From the NCBI GenBank assembly GCA_029204225.1, contig CM055105.1:9271744-9335743 (forward strand): a stretch of 64,000 bases of DNA, read 5' to 3'. The notes below the pieces were generated by a model. The model saw only the letters and a program-made list of their open reading frames with translations, ran no database searches and had not been told where the DNA came from. This document shows, one piece after another, positions 11,340 to 22,425 of this stretch; positions within the stretch are counted from its first letter, which is position 1, and every line of letters begins with the position of its first letter. The position numbers and the translations under genes are program-made. This DNA comes from Diphasiastrum complanatum (taxonomy: Eukaryota > Streptophyta > Lycopodiopsida > Lycopodiales > Lycopodiaceae).

Positions 11340-12337
11340 GAATAATGTTGATGATGTGATTTCACACGTGTGGAGCCTGTTCCCATGTGTGAAAGGATGT
11401 ACTTTTCATACTTGTATATATCTAAATTGATTTTGTATTAGTGTGAACATGATATGACTAGTTTTTAGTCAAGTTGACTAGTCACCCAGAACTTAGCTTT
11501 TCCTTGCATGTGCATGAGTAAATGCTCCCACATGGCAAGTGGATGCTCACACGTGTGTATAGAGTACTAGAAGATAAGAGTTGACCTAGAAGGTCAACTT
11601 TGGATAAGGATCAAGGACGGATCAAATGGATAGATCTGAGTGATGTGGCACTCTTTGTAAAAATTACAGCAAATAAGGATCCTAAAACACTTGAAATGAT
11701 GAGGGAAACAATAGATTATGATTTCATAGGATTAGCACAAGTTGAACCATCAAAATCCATCAAAAATCTATGCTTGAACCTCACTAAATGGCCCAAATCC
11801 TTGAAGAAGGCTTCACACGTGTGAAAGTACGGCCTCCCACAGTTTGAGTACTGTACACCAGACCTACATTCAATCCTATAATCATTAGTAATCACAAGTA
11901 CTCAAACATTTATGAACATAGAGAGCAATTGCACCATTATGAGAGAAAAAACATGAAATTGCTTGATTGATTTTGGTGAGATATCATCACCTATATATAC
12001 ATGATCCATCACGGTTTTGGGCAAGTATGAGTAGCCCTAAACCTATCCCTAATGCTAATTTTGGTGGATCTTTCATCCCTACCAAGTTAGGGTTGGAATC
12101 TTGGAGATCCCTCAACAATGCAAAAATTACCAAAAATAGCTCCTATTTCTTCTCCCTTGTATCTAAGCATAATTTGGACTCATTCCAAAGGTTCTAACAC
12201 TTAGGTCTACTTGAGAACATCCTTATGAATGGAATCCTATGCTATTTGGCACGTGTGACAAGCCACATCATGACCATCTAACTATTTACAAGTCATATGA
12301 CCAAAACTAGTCAAGCTAGAATTGTGAATTTTTAACA
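11340..12337 (-). repeat. LTR of element G (about 1.0 kb)
   Basis: The right end on the minus strand is TGTTAAAAATTCACAATTC, directly after a polypurine tract, so this is a 3' LTR of the RT half to its right. A TATATATAG box lies at 11992-12000 on the minus strand. The palindrome CACACGTGTG occurs three times (11363, 11548, 11814). The left end near 11345 is uncertain (TGATGATGTGATTTCAC on the plus strand). Confidence 0.6.
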
Positions 12338-12352
12338 CTCCTCCTCACTATC
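12338..12352 (-). promoter_or_regulatory. Polypurine tract, element G
   Basis: The minus strand reads GATAGTGAGGAGGAG immediately upstream of the LTR start TGTTAAAAATT. It is the second-strand primer site and confirms the LTR boundary. Confidence 0.7.
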
Positions 12353-14079
12353 TAGCTTGGTTCAATCATTGATTTACTAATCACTCCAAGTGATGATCTG
12401 AACTTCATAAAAGGTGTCTTTTGAAGTGGTTTAGTAAGTAGATCAGCTACACATTCATTTCTTGGAACATGCTCCAAAGCAATCTCCTTGGCTTGCACCA
12501 TTTCTCTCACAAAGTGATGGCATATCTCAATGTGCTTAGACCTTGCATGGAAGATTGGGTTAGATGCAAGGTGTTGGGCTGATATATTGTCATTGTAGAT
12601 GATTGGTGCCTCCTCTGAATCCATGATCTTTAGCTCCACCAATAATCTCTTGATCCAAAGTACCTCCTTTGTAGTGGTTGTCAAAGCTTTGTACTCGGCC
12701 TTGGTTGAAGATAGAGATATAGTTTCTTGCTTTTTTGAAAGCCATGAAACCACACCTTCTCCTATGAAAGTTGAATAAGCACTTTTTGATTTCCTATCCC
12801 TCTTGTCCCCTGCAAAATCTGAATCACTAAATGCATGAAGGTTAATCACATCTCCTCTATATAGAATCCCAAAATCCAATGTACCCGAGATGTATCTTAG
12901 AATCCTCTTAGTCTTTTTCCAATGGATATTCAATGGCTTTTGCATGGATTGGCTCAACCTACATACACTAAAGCTAAGATCTGGTCTAGTTATAGTGATC
13001 CACATTAAGGAACCTATAAGTTGCCTAAACAAAGTGATGTCCATGAAGGATCTTTCATCATCTTCATTTGGCACTTTTACATCTTGCTCCATTGGTGTGT
13101 CAACACTTTTGCATACTTCCATCTTAAACTTCTTCAAAAGACTTTGAGCATAGTTTACTTGACTTATAAAGATAAAATCAGACCCTCTAAGTACTTCTAT
13201 GCCTAAGATGAAGTGAAGACACCCTAGATCTACCATCTTGAACTCTAAGGATAGATCTATCTTGATTTTTTCAATACCATCAACACTATTTCCACTAATG
13301 ATGATGTCATCTACATAAATGAGTAAAAGTACAATACCAACATCATCAAACTTAATGTAAAGAGTGGGATCATATTCACTTTGAACAAAAGAAAGTGAAA
13401 TAAGATAGTAATGTAGTCTTGAATTCCAAGATTTCGAGGCTTGCTTCAAGCCATAGATGCTTCTTTGGAGATGGCATACTTTGTTCTCCATTCCATGCTT
13501 GATGAACCTTTGTGGCTGCTCCATATAGATATCCTCTTCCAAAAAAGCATTCAAAAAAGCATTAGAGACATCCATTTGACATAGAATCCATCCAAAATGT
13601 GATGCAAGTGCAATGATTAGCCTTATTGTGACCATCTTGGCCACGAGTGCAAAAGTTTCCTCATAGTCTATCCCTCTCTCTTGAGCATAACCTTTTGCAA
13701 CTAATCTTGCTTTATGTTTGTTAACACTCCCATTTGCATTCAACTTAAGTTTGAAGACCTACTTGCATCCTATTACATTCCTATGAGGTCTCTCAACAAG
13801 CAACCAAGTTTCATTCTCAATCAAGGCATCATACTCATCCAACATAGCTTTATACCATTCTTTGGAGTTCAATGCATCTTCAACATTAGATGGTTCTTCA
13901 AAACTAGATAAAGCATAAGAAGTGGATGAGATACCCTCAACTTGCTGTCCTTTGCCTTGATATGTGAGCCTTGATGGCTCCACTTTTGCCTTTGAAGATC
14001 TCCTTGGTGTGATAGGTGGGTTTGGTGCTTGCTCCTCCATGAGCTCCTCCTCAAAACGAAGATCTTGCTCCTCGGCCAT
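12353..14079 (-). pseudogene. Copia integrase linker, RT and RNase H, element G
   Basis: From right to left: an integrase-RT linker (APNPPITPRRSSKAK, SRLTYQGKGQ), the RT N-terminus (EYDALIENETWLLVE), a TAG in place of the invariant Trp (VIGCK*VFKLK), then 463 open codons. These contain KARLVAKGYAQERGIDYEET, QMDVSNAFLNA, IYGLKQASKSWNSRL and the polymerase active site LIYVDDIIIS. RNase H follows with AFSDSDFAGD and SLSSTKAEYKAL, ending ADLLTKPL and SLGVIS. RT copies element RNA to DNA and RNase H removes the RNA. It is nearly intact apart from the single stop. It starts in the same linker where the integrase half (9.77-10.8 kb) ends. Confidence 0.88.
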
Positions 14080-14401
14080 CTTCTTCTTGATTGTTGGAGA
14101 TTTTTCTCTCTCTAGAATCTATTGATCCATAGGCTTCCTTTAATCATGCCTACATCGTGTGAGGTGATTGCACATCGATCTGAGCTCTCTGGACTTCGCT
14201 AGAACCGATCAAAGATTTTCAGCCATAGGAACTTGGCGCCGACTAGATTTTGGTCACAGTGGTGCCGGGAGCGGCGCCGACGTCGGTGTCACCGGGAGCA
14301 ACAGGGGCACTGCTGGTGCCGGGGACAATGCTGGCACCAGTGGCGCCAGAAGTAAAGCTTGTAAAGGTAGCTTTACAATGCATACAATACCACATACAAA
14401 G
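14080..14401. other. Junction DNA with GC-rich block
   Basis: No coding sequence is supported. About 14255-14360 is strikingly GC-rich for this window (GCCGGGAGCGGCGCCGACG, GGTGCCGGGGACAATGCTGG), with repeated GGTGCCGG/GGCACTGG words. A Gly/Ala frame across it is a composition effect. The block separates the element G RT half from a gypsy integrase remnant. Confidence 0.4.
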
Positions 14402-14753
14402 CTAGCACCAATCATACTCCATTTTTCTTAGTGTATGGGCAAGAATGTGTTGTGCCTATTGAGGTGGAACTAGCATCCCTACGGTTTGCCATGAAATAGG
14501 ACCTAGGAGGGAAAGAGTCCATCCAACAACGACTGAACACTTTGCAAGATCTAGATGAACACATGATAACTACATTAAACCACCAAGAGGCTCACAAACG
14601 TCGGATGAAAGAAGTCCATGATCGGAACTTACGTGACTACTACTTCACCCAAGTTTGGTTAGTACTATTTTATGACGCAAGGCATGAATTAATGCCTCAA
14701 AAGTTGGGCCCCAGATGGAATGGCCCTTACGTGATCCCCAAGTTGTATGAGAA
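14402..14753 (+). pseudogene. Ty3/gypsy integrase C-terminus
   Basis: The plus strand encodes VYGQECVVPIEVELASLRFA, a stop, then HQEAHKRRMKEVHDRNLRDY, LFYDARHELMPQKLGPRWN and GPYVI. These are the end of the integrase core and the GPY/F module of a plant Ty3/gypsy integrase (YGQEAV-P.E, ...G.W.LLYDARF...KL..RW.GPY). It is cut at 14753 (YEN) by the LTR that follows, and the left side is lost at about 14402. Confidence 0.8.
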
Positions 14754-15315
14754 TGTTTAGATAGCATGCAAACTTTTACTGTATGCATGCAAGCCACATG
14801 CAATCAATGCATGCAACATGCAAAGTAGTTTTAGTGATCTACACATGTCTAGGTAGTTTTATGAGTTGACATGCAGTACATGCAACATCCATGCATGTAG
14901 TTACACATGTGGATCTATGGTAGGTGAATTAGTTCAGTTAAGTGGACTTTCCATGCAACTCCACTGTAGGAATTTGAGTCTCTCTCATGTAGGAAAAGCT
15001 GGGCATGTTTTGCACATTGTGAATATTGAGATTTTGGTGTTTTGGACTCATTCTCTCTCTACCCGAGTTTTCTATGCTTGATTTTCTCTCTCTACTCGAG
15101 AGCAGCCTCTTTTTCCCATATTGAACACTTAGAACTATTTCTGACATTCATTTCTCATAGTGAAGAGTTAGATTTTTTCATCAGATGTATGCCATTGTGC
15201 TCTTGCCTTAGATTTTTCAAGCATACTGTTCTTTGATCAATCTTGTGCAATCACAACACCTCAGTAAGATCCTGTAGGGTGTGTGGTGAAGTTCACACGT
15301 GCTAAAAACTTCACA
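14754..15315 (+). repeat. 5' LTR of element E1 (5'-truncated)
   Basis: Matches the solo LTR at 25768-26491 from its internal TTTAGATAGCATGCA word to the end. Both end AAAACTTCACA. The first roughly 170 bases of the LTR are missing, so the start at 14754 is a breakpoint rather than a true terminus. It contains clusters of GCATGC/CATGCA words and a CACACGTGC motif at 15294. Confidence 0.8.
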
Positions 15316-15327
15316 TGGTATCAGAGG
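15316..15327 (+). promoter_or_regulatory. Primer-binding site, element E1
   Basis: TGGTATCAGAGG immediately after the LTR, one base from the copia consensus. A leader of about 760 bases without coding sequence follows to the gag ATG at 16090; it contains CACACGTGTG at 15502. Confidence 0.8.
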
Positions 15328-16089
15328 TTCATGCTTTGAAGAGGTGAGGGTGTATACATCAGATCATCAGTGTTTTTGCTTGCAAAAACTCGGATTCTGG
15401 AGAAGAATTCAAACTCGCTGAGAAACAAGCAATCTATGGACCATTAATGGATCAAATCAAGGCTGATCTGATTCAGCGGAGCTCTGTACGGACAGAGAGC
15501 TCACACGTGTGAAATCAGCCCTCATTAATGAGTGCTACTTCTCAAGGAATGATCCAAATTTGATGTTCTATAGCTTGTTGGATAGGTGTTGAAGAGTAGA
15601 ATGTGTTGCTCTTGTTTCTAAATAAATTTGATTTGTTTTTAGAAGAGTTTTAGACAATCAGAGAGTTTGAGAGGGTACTCAACTCGTGGGATATGCCAAA
15701 GTGAGCACATATCTGTCTTTTTCACCATTTTCATCAATTTTCATTGTCAATCAAGTAGAATTGGATAGAAGTGAGTGTTCTGAGGTCTTAGACTTTTCAT
15801 TTCACACATATTACTATGTTTGAGTTGAAAGTAAGTTCCTAAAGAGTTTATCAATACTTTGAAACTCGTGGGAGAGATAGACTTCTTGCTTGCATGTGCT
15901 TCTTCTTTTGTGACTGAAGCAAGATCCAAATTCAAGATAGATTGATTTTCTGTATTGAGAATTTGTTCTCACATCTGTTGCTAGATTTCATAGGGTGGAT
16001 CAACATCTGTGTTAGATCCTAGATTGAGATAGCAAACAACATCCTTTCAACTCCATTTTTCATCATTACTAGAGTTTCTCATCAAGAAG

Positions 16090-16859
16090 ATGTCTTCATG
16101 TGGTTCACATTTCTTAGAGCACAGTGAGAGATTAACATCTTCCAATTATGCAATGTGGAAGATCAGAATGAAATCATTATTGATTCTACAGGATGTAATG
16201 GATATTGTGAGTGGTGCTGAAGAAGAACCTACTGCACCTAATGAAGCTGCAACATTCCACAAAAGAACCAGAATTGCCCTTTATTTTATAAAAATGAATG
16301 TTACTAATGAAGTGTTAAGAGAGATTAGTACATGCACCACTACCAAGGAAGCTTGGGATACTCTAAAAACAATCTATGAAATAAAAAATACTTCTAGATT
16401 GCTTACACTTAGAAACCAAATATTTCTAAGCTATCAAAGAGTAGATGAGAGTGCTTCATCATATGTCATGAGAGTTAAGGATCATCATCAAGAGTTAGCT
16501 GGTATTAGTGATGCTCTTAAGAACACTGAACTTGTTCAAGTAGTCCTAAATGGACTTAGAGATGAGTATGACAATATTGTGCAGACTTATGCTATCAGGG
16601 AGGATCTTTCATCCTTCGAGACACTACAAGGTGTTCTCATTGCTGAAGAAAGCAGGCAAGAGAACAAGATGCTGAGGATCAAAAGACTTTCATTGAAAGA
16701 TGGTGGAGATGGCGAAGCACTCTTCATCAGAGACAAGTCAAGAGGCAAGGGCAAAGAAAACAACACTTCAAGAAGGACAAAGCCAAAGAAGGTGGTGAGG
16801 ATCAGTCCTCACAAGCTACAATATCCAGTGGCAAGAAGAAGCTGTCAAAGATCAATTGA
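16090..16859 (+). pseudogene. Copia gag, element E1
   Basis: The ATG at 16090 opens a well-preserved gag frame: LTSSNYAMWKIRMKSLLILQ, DVMDIVSGAEEEPTAP, IKMNVTNEVLREISTCTTT, NTSRLLTLRNQIF, DESASSYVMRVKD and VQVVLNGLRDEYDNIVQ. This is the UBN2/Retrotran_gag domain of copia elements. The tail KPKKVVRISPHKLQYPV corresponds to the sequence just before the zinc knuckle. At about 16856 the frame leaves the element (IKCFFC is replaced by unrelated sequence). Protease, integrase and RT are absent, so the copy is a 5' fragment. Confidence 0.85.
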
Positions 16860-17696
16860 CTATCTACCACAAAATTCCTCAACAGTAACTCTCACCCTCA
16901 AATCAAGCAAGCTGTTAATGAGCGGGATCCACTACTTCACTCTCCCTTTGATCTTATGAGCTGTCCAAGAAAACACACTCAATCAACAGTTCTAAACCTT
17001 CCAATTAACGCTCAACCATCAACCCATCACCTGCAAGCCAGGTGTAATCACAACTATACCACATAGTGATGATCGTTCATCTAACACAGCATGAGAGACC
17101 CCACCCATCTTCCGCAAGTACTCACCCCACAATCAAGAATTTATTCTCAAAGTTTTTTCATCGCCCTCAAAGTAGTCAGAATGAAAACCATCATTCAAAA
17201 CTATCATTCAGACTTTCGAAGCCCCCTCTCTCTCAACGACCTCATTCTCAAATCCTTTCACGTTTTCACTCAACATTCTTCCACATTTGCTCATTCTCTC
17301 ACGTGAATGCAAAAAGAGGCCCCTCCTCTTATAGGCATCTCTCACCCCTTCCCCTTCAAAATGCCAAGTTTTCATCCTTCAAGGCCTTCATGACATGTGT
17401 CCCATTTTGTGCATGGCTCTTTAACTTGGGATTGGACTTGAAGTGGTACCCCTTTGTTTTGAAAAGATGTTTTGGGTCACTGGTATTGGGGTACCACTTG
17501 TGTGAGCCACTTTCCTCTTTTGCACTTGTTGGTGGTGTAAATGGCAAGTACTTTACTTGATTGTCTTTCTTAATTGGGTAGTCCTCTTTGGTACTTGTGG
17601 TCAACCCCTACCACTTTAGGTAGGATATTTCTGTTAAGCACTTTTTGGCCTCCACTTGCATATACCTTTTGTGTGTCTGTGGCTCGTGGCGGAAGC
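16860..17696. other. LTR-like DNA with minus-strand TATA box
   Basis: No recognisable protein. On the minus strand CCTATAAGAGGAGGGGCC (17322-17339) is a good plant TATA box with a following purine-rich leader, typical of a retrotransposon LTR U3/R region or a short promoter. The His/Ser/Pro-rich plus-strand frame across it has no similarity that I recognise. Boundaries are not resolved. Confidence 0.3.
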
Positions 17697-18193
17697 TGTC
17701 GGGGTGATTTTTCTACCAGTGTGCTGCTTCGACTTGCACTAGAACTTGCCTATATTTTTGTTGCAGTTTTCTTGACCTTGTCCCACAATTTTCGACTGTT
17801 TGTTGTGAGTTGATTTTGCTGGTTTTGTTTCGTGTGTCATTACTGGCGAGCACTCATGACTTGGGGTTCCTTTATGGCAACCGGTTTCCTGAAAAAACAC
17901 AATAGGCAATTTTTGTATTAATAAGAAATAGTAGAGTACATTGAAAAATTCGCTCGGTCATGCCGGCTATTATAATCGGGCCAATTCTAAGGCCATAAAC
18001 TATTCTATGGGCCATTTTTAAGGCCCCAAAACCTGTTCTAGCCACATTTTGGGTGGGCTGGGACCCCTATCTATGGGCAACTGTGTGACGATTTTACCAT
18101 TAATAGCCTGGTTTTACATGCCGGTCTTTATACAAAATTGTAAAAATTGTGCTAGAAATAGTTCGATTTTTCGTACGAAAATATTGGCTAACA
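17697..18193 (+). repeat. Probable Ty3/gypsy (Tat-like) LTR 3' part
   Basis: The right end ...ATATTGGCTAACA is followed by a TGGCGAC-type primer site, so an LTR ends here on the plus strand. The start at 17697 (TGTCGGGGTGATTTTTC) resembles the TGTTGGGGGTATTCCC start of the related LTRs at 33391 and 60196, but this assignment is tentative. Confidence 0.4.
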
Positions 18194-18194
18194 T

Positions 18195-18212
18195 TGGCGA
18201 CTTCACTGGGGA
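18195..18212 (+). promoter_or_regulatory. Ty3/gypsy primer-binding site
   Basis: TGGCGACTTCACTGGGGA lies just after the LTR end. This form (TGGCGACTC.GCTGGGGA) is the primer site seen in Tat-lineage plant Ty3/gypsy elements, reported as complementary to an Arg-tRNA end. About 450 bases of leader or early gag follow before the inverted sequence at 18.7 kb; the short frames there are broken and not assignable. Confidence 0.5.
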
Positions 18213-18699
18213 GTGTGGTCCCCACACGAACGAACTCAGAATGCTCTTGGTGGTGGATCAACTACAGTGGGTTCAGCACCCTTGCTGGGTGATGTTAACC
18301 ACAAGAATCTTCTATGGTGTCTTGAATCACTCTCTTCCCAAAGGCCATTAGTTGAGCCTTTAGGATCCATATGCAACTGGTTGGTTTTCACTACAACATC
18401 TTCACATAAGCTGGTGTCTTCATACCTGCATCAAACCACCTGTGACCTATGTGGCAAATGCTCCCAACCCATCAGATTCAAGGCATGCCCATCTCAGACC
18501 CATGCATGGAGGGATATGCAAATGCAAAGTGATTTAACATGGATGCAGGTTACCAGTGCTATGTCTAATATTGCATGAGTGCAGTGTGCGTGTGCGTTGC
18601 AGCTTCAAAAAGGTTTCACAGATCGAAAACTGGATTGCTCTTGTAGCCACCGTCGATCTAAATGAGATGTTCCTAGCTTGAATCCAAAGTGCGTAAAAA

Positions 18700-19790
18700 T
18701 GATTTTTTTTTTTTTTTCATAGTGCATTCTTACATAGCTCAATCTTTCGATGTTTCAGCTCCCCTGTGTAAAGGGGGTCATTTTCGGCCACATATACCAA
18801 TATTGGATCAGCCCCTTTCAGGAATTGAAAGTAGAATATTTTGTTCAGTGTCTTGCGTTCTTTGGCAGTCTGATCATGTATCCGCAAATATAGGGCTAGA
18901 TCGGCTCCTGGTTCCATCGCTTCATCTGGGTTGTACCACCATTTGGTGAGGTGGATCTTTGTCGGTTTTGTTCTAGGGCCCCAAGGTTGAAGCAACCACT
19001 TTTGTAGGTAATGGGCATAATGACCAGCCAGCCGAACAAGCTCATCTTTGTGGTGTGCAGCAGTGATAGAGAATTTGCATAAGCTTTCACAAGCATTCTT
19101 GTAGTCCTCTAAACTGCCAAGGATGAGTGGCCACCTAAACCGGAGATGGGAGCTGGCAGATGGTCTCAACTCAATGGGTTGGTCATGAAGTGAAAATTCC
19201 ATCGACGGCAAGTATAAAAATGTAGGCTTCAAAATTCTTAAAGAACTTGGCGTCTGAGAGAATTTCCTTTCCCTGCATGGGGTAGGCTGGTAGTGAGTTC
19301 CGTGAATTGGTGATGCTAGATTGCTCTTTTTCTTTTTCCTTTTGTTGGTACTCATGCAACTGTCGGGCTATCATGGTTGTGGTGGTTTTCGTGGCGGCCA
19401 ATTCGATTTTTAAGCTGGAAATGATCTTCTCGTGTCCCTTGAACTCTTCGCCATATCTTATTTTTCTCCGATCGCTCATGTCCTTGAGTTCGATGTATTT
19501 ATGCTTCCATATATCTCGTTCCCGTTGGGCACTATTGAAATCATTGGTGGCTCGAATAGTAGCATGTTTCTATCTTCCGAGTTCTTCTTGCAGCTCTCGT
19601 TTTTCTGTGTTTGTCCGCTATCGTTCTTCTAGCATGAATCTTACCAATTTTTTGTGTTGCTCCACTGTGCGTTGGTTGCTAGGTGGTTGTGACCCCTCTG
19701 CGCTTGGTTCATTTGACACGTCCATTTCTTGTGAATACATACAATCATAATTTCTCAATCCACCAGATGCATCAATCTTTGTATTAGATC
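18700..19790 (-). pseudogene. Coiled-coil extra ORF of a Tat-like element
   Basis: Reading leftwards from 19790 the minus strand gives PPGSNTKIDASGGLRNYD, then a charged coiled-coil stretch (TEKRELQEELGR, SAQRERDIWKHKYIELKD, HEKIISSLKIELAATKT, RQLHEYQQKEKEKEQ). A frameshift near 19200 leads to a globular C-terminal part (LVRLAGHYAHYLQKWLLQPW, PTKIHLTKWWYNPDEAMEPG, LYVAE-like VYVAENDPLYTGELK). Two TAG codons occur in the coiled coil. It directly follows an RNase H-like fragment, as do extra ORFs in some Ty3/gypsy lineages. Its function is unknown. Two other coiled-coil ORFs in the window (23.7-24.6 and 31.6-32.4 kb) resemble it in architecture. Confidence 0.5.
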
Positions 19791-19799
19791 CTGGTGGTA

Positions 19800-20230
19800 T
19801 TGGCTAAAACACGTCTCTAGTAGTCTGTAGTTCATTGTCTGCCGCAACTGTATTAAACTCAGGATTTTCCAGGTCCACTTGGTTTATCAACTTCTTGATC
19901 CAATGCAGGCCATACCAGGTTTGAGATCTTAATACCATCCATAGTTCTGAGGTCGTGGTCAGATGGCTTGTGCCCACTGGGCATAGATCGCATTGCCAAT
20001 GATGATCGTAATCATAAGCCAAGTTTGCTAAGTTGTTTGCGCGGTAGTTTTGATCTCTTGGAACATGCATTCATTCTATCAGGGGAGTTCTCGGATGGAT
20101 GTGGTGTAAGCTCGTAGGATGTGGTCCCAGATTTGATACATCCTGGTCATATTTCGGATTAGGAGCTGAGAATCGCCCACAATTCTTAGAGTGTTTATGA
20201 TAGGTGTGAACTTGATTGGCATGTGTATAC
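19800..20230 (-). pseudogene. RNase H-like fragment (Ty3/gypsy)
   Basis: The minus strand encodes TLRIVGDSQLLIRNMTRMYQ, with a catalytic-type Asp in GDSQLLI, then (after a frame change) MHVPRDQNYRANNLANLAYD. This is the 'H.PR..N..AD.LA.LA' tail of RNase H. The motif style is that of the additional RNase H carried downstream of integrase in Tat elements, and the coiled-coil ORF follows at once. At least one stop and one frameshift are present. No RT is visible next to it. Confidence 0.6.
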
Positions 20231-20535
20231 TTAAGTCACTGGCCTGACCTCTTTGAAATAGAAGAGCGGGTAGTCCATCGTATGTGGTTGAAACACACCA
20301 CCTCGGTTAGGGGTTATTATAGTCACCTCCATCGTTGGAACTGCCTAGCGAAATACCTAGGCCTAACGCTTGGCAAAATACCATCGCTATCAAACAAGGC
20401 AGCGCGTATAATTGGCACCCTCACACTGCTCAAAACTAATCATGACATATCGTAGTATAATCATATGAGAACTGTTTGCTTATTTCACCCTGATCGGTTG
20501 GACACTCTAGTGACACATTCCAAGTAAGTAACAAT
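20231..20535. repeat. Dispersed repeat R1, copy 1
   Basis: About 300 bases shared in direct orientation with 39623-39925. Landmarks in order are GACCTCTTTGAAATAGAAGA, ACACCACCTCGGTTAGGGGT, CCATCGTTGGAACTGCCT, GAAATACCTAGGCCTAACG, GGCACCCTCAC and GATTGGTTG(G/A)(A/G)CACC-type words. The two copies differ by scattered substitutions. No reading frame is conserved. It is likely an untranslated piece of a larger repeat. Confidence 0.75.
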
Positions 20536-22019
20536 CAACAGACTTCCTTGTATTGTATATTTTGTGTAGTTAAACACAAATATGTGTCTTAGTGATTTAT
20601 GATCATGAGCAAATGAGAGAGGAAGAGAAGGATGTGTGTGAGAGATAGAGAGACCAAGAAAAATATAGATAGAAGAGTTTGATTTAATATTATGTTCTTT
20701 GTAAATTTTAGGGTTTAGATTTAATGTTATGTTCTTTGTGAAATAGTGTGAGATTGAGAGCTTTTGACGTTTGAATGAAGATCATAACCAGCTCCACCAT
20801 CAAAGATGTAGAGCTACCACTTTCTCTCACTGATTGATCCAGTATGACTATCTTGTTGCTCCGTCCTATCGAGCCATAAAGGGTAATCCATCGTTGCCTG
20901 ATACATGTAAAATGAGATATCAACTAGAGAAAGCTAGTGAAGCGTGCTCGGTATGATGGCATTTCTATTGAAAATCAAAACTCAAAATGAACTTTCAAGA
21001 GTGTTATTGACTGACTATCTCCGTTGGAATCTTGAGATATCTTGGCTATTGGGTGCTTAATTATCTCTACTCTATGAGTTAGAACCCAGTTTTCCTTGCA
21101 AGATATTCGGAGAGCTGGCCTACCATCGTTGCTAGATGAGTGAGCCATCTAACCATTCAATCACATTATAGCCATTGAGGAATTGAACGTTGACTTCCAA
21201 AATACTAAAGGATTATTGCTGACTTTCAAAAGAGAATTGAGAGATGTGATTATTAACATCGCTACCTCTATAATAGATCTGACCATCGCTGCTACTACTT
21301 TGCAAGCCTTTACTACGCCTATGAGTATTAGATATGAAGGAAAGCCATCACTAAGCTAGCTGTCAGATCAGAGACTCAACTAACTGAGCCTTCACGACCA
21401 TGAAAAGGGAGCTTGCAACTGTTGTCTGAAGCTGATCTATCAATGACCATTGAGAACTCACTGATTTATTGTCAGTGGGAGCCCTCATGGCTGTTCTAGT
21501 TGAGAGCAGTTCTGTCCTAGCAAAGGACAAAAGCAAAGTGACAAACATAGTAGAATCAATTGAAGCATTCATAACTAGCACTTCTTTGCTTTCTAGCTAC
21601 ATGCATATGCACTTAGAAATAGGTATGGCTTTATCTATTTTCAGTTTGTTTCATCTATGTCATTTTCCGTAATCATTCACTTTTCGTATGCACTTTGAAT
21701 TCCTGTCGATTGGAGTATGTTTGGTTGCAATTATGCTAGTTTCCATACCAGTTAACGAATGGGTTTGCAGTGTATTAGTGACTTGATTAATACTGTAAAT
21801 CATAGTTGATCTAAATATTCATTTTGCGTGTTTGAAACGATTGTAAGAGGTTAATTGCTATGTACTATATGCCATACATAGTATATTTGCAGTTCTTGTC
21901 ATAATCTCCACACTGAAGTAAGAATTCGTATGATTTTAGTTTTTTTCTATTTTTTAGCAATGTCAAAATTTTGACACATTTAAAATCCATTAGATTTCGA
22001 AGGAAAAAAAAAAGTGTCA
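20536..22019. other. Unassigned DNA
   Basis: About 1.5 kb without a recognised gene. It includes a (GA)-rich purine patch (20620-20665) and several imperfect 'CATCGCT/ACCATCG' words between 20.8 and 21.35 kb. The longest frames (about 70 codons) show no family motif. Confidence 0.4.
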
Positions 22020-22425
22020 GATTTTGACGGCCACGTGGCAAAAAAAAAATGAATTTTTCTTTTTGCCGGAATCCAATGTCCACATGGAAAAAAAAAAAGG
22101 GGAAAAACTTTTTTTTTTCACGGTTTTCTTTTTGCCACATGGACGTCGGACGTCCACGTGGCAGGAAATTTTTCTTTTTTTTTTTCAGGTTTTTTTTTTC
22201 CCACGTGGATGTCTGAATCCGACGTCCACCCGTCGGAATCCGACATCCACGTGGCATGTTCTCCGAAAATTGTTTTTACCGGCCGGTTGCTGGTTTTGGG
22301 CTTGGCGTCGGATTCCGACAACCCTATAGCGACACATTTTTCGACACCCGCGTCGATTCAAAAAAAAATTAAAATCCAATTTCATGTCAAAAATCCCGTC
22401 GGAAATTGAGGCAATTCTTGTAGTA
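22020..22425. mobile_element. CACTA-type transposon end with subterminal repeats
   Basis: The right end read on the minus strand is TACTACAAGAATTGCCTC, followed by AATTTCCGACGGGATTT. This is one base from the CACTACAAGAA terminus typical of plant CACTA (En/Spm) elements. Inside it, from about 22028 to 22260, are repeated subterminal motifs around GTCCACGTGGCA and TCGGAATCCGAC, separated by homopolymers, as in CACTA subterminal transposase-binding arrays. The opposite end and any transposase are not found, so this is a fragment. It interrupts a gypsy RT at 22426. Confidence 0.65.

Noticed and set aside
17066-17560. 164-codon His/Ser/Pro-rich frame
   Set aside because: The opposite strand carries a TATA box and LTR-like leader; no similarity or codon pattern supports a protein.
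21895-21960. Opposite end of the CACTA element
   Set aside because: Only a weak GTTCTTGTC word is present; no CACTACAAGAA terminus or matching inverted sequence could be found.
22024-22409. Overlapping 67-130 codon frames rich in Phe/Lys
   Set aside because: They read through homopolymers and palindromic subterminal repeats of a CACTA end on both strands.
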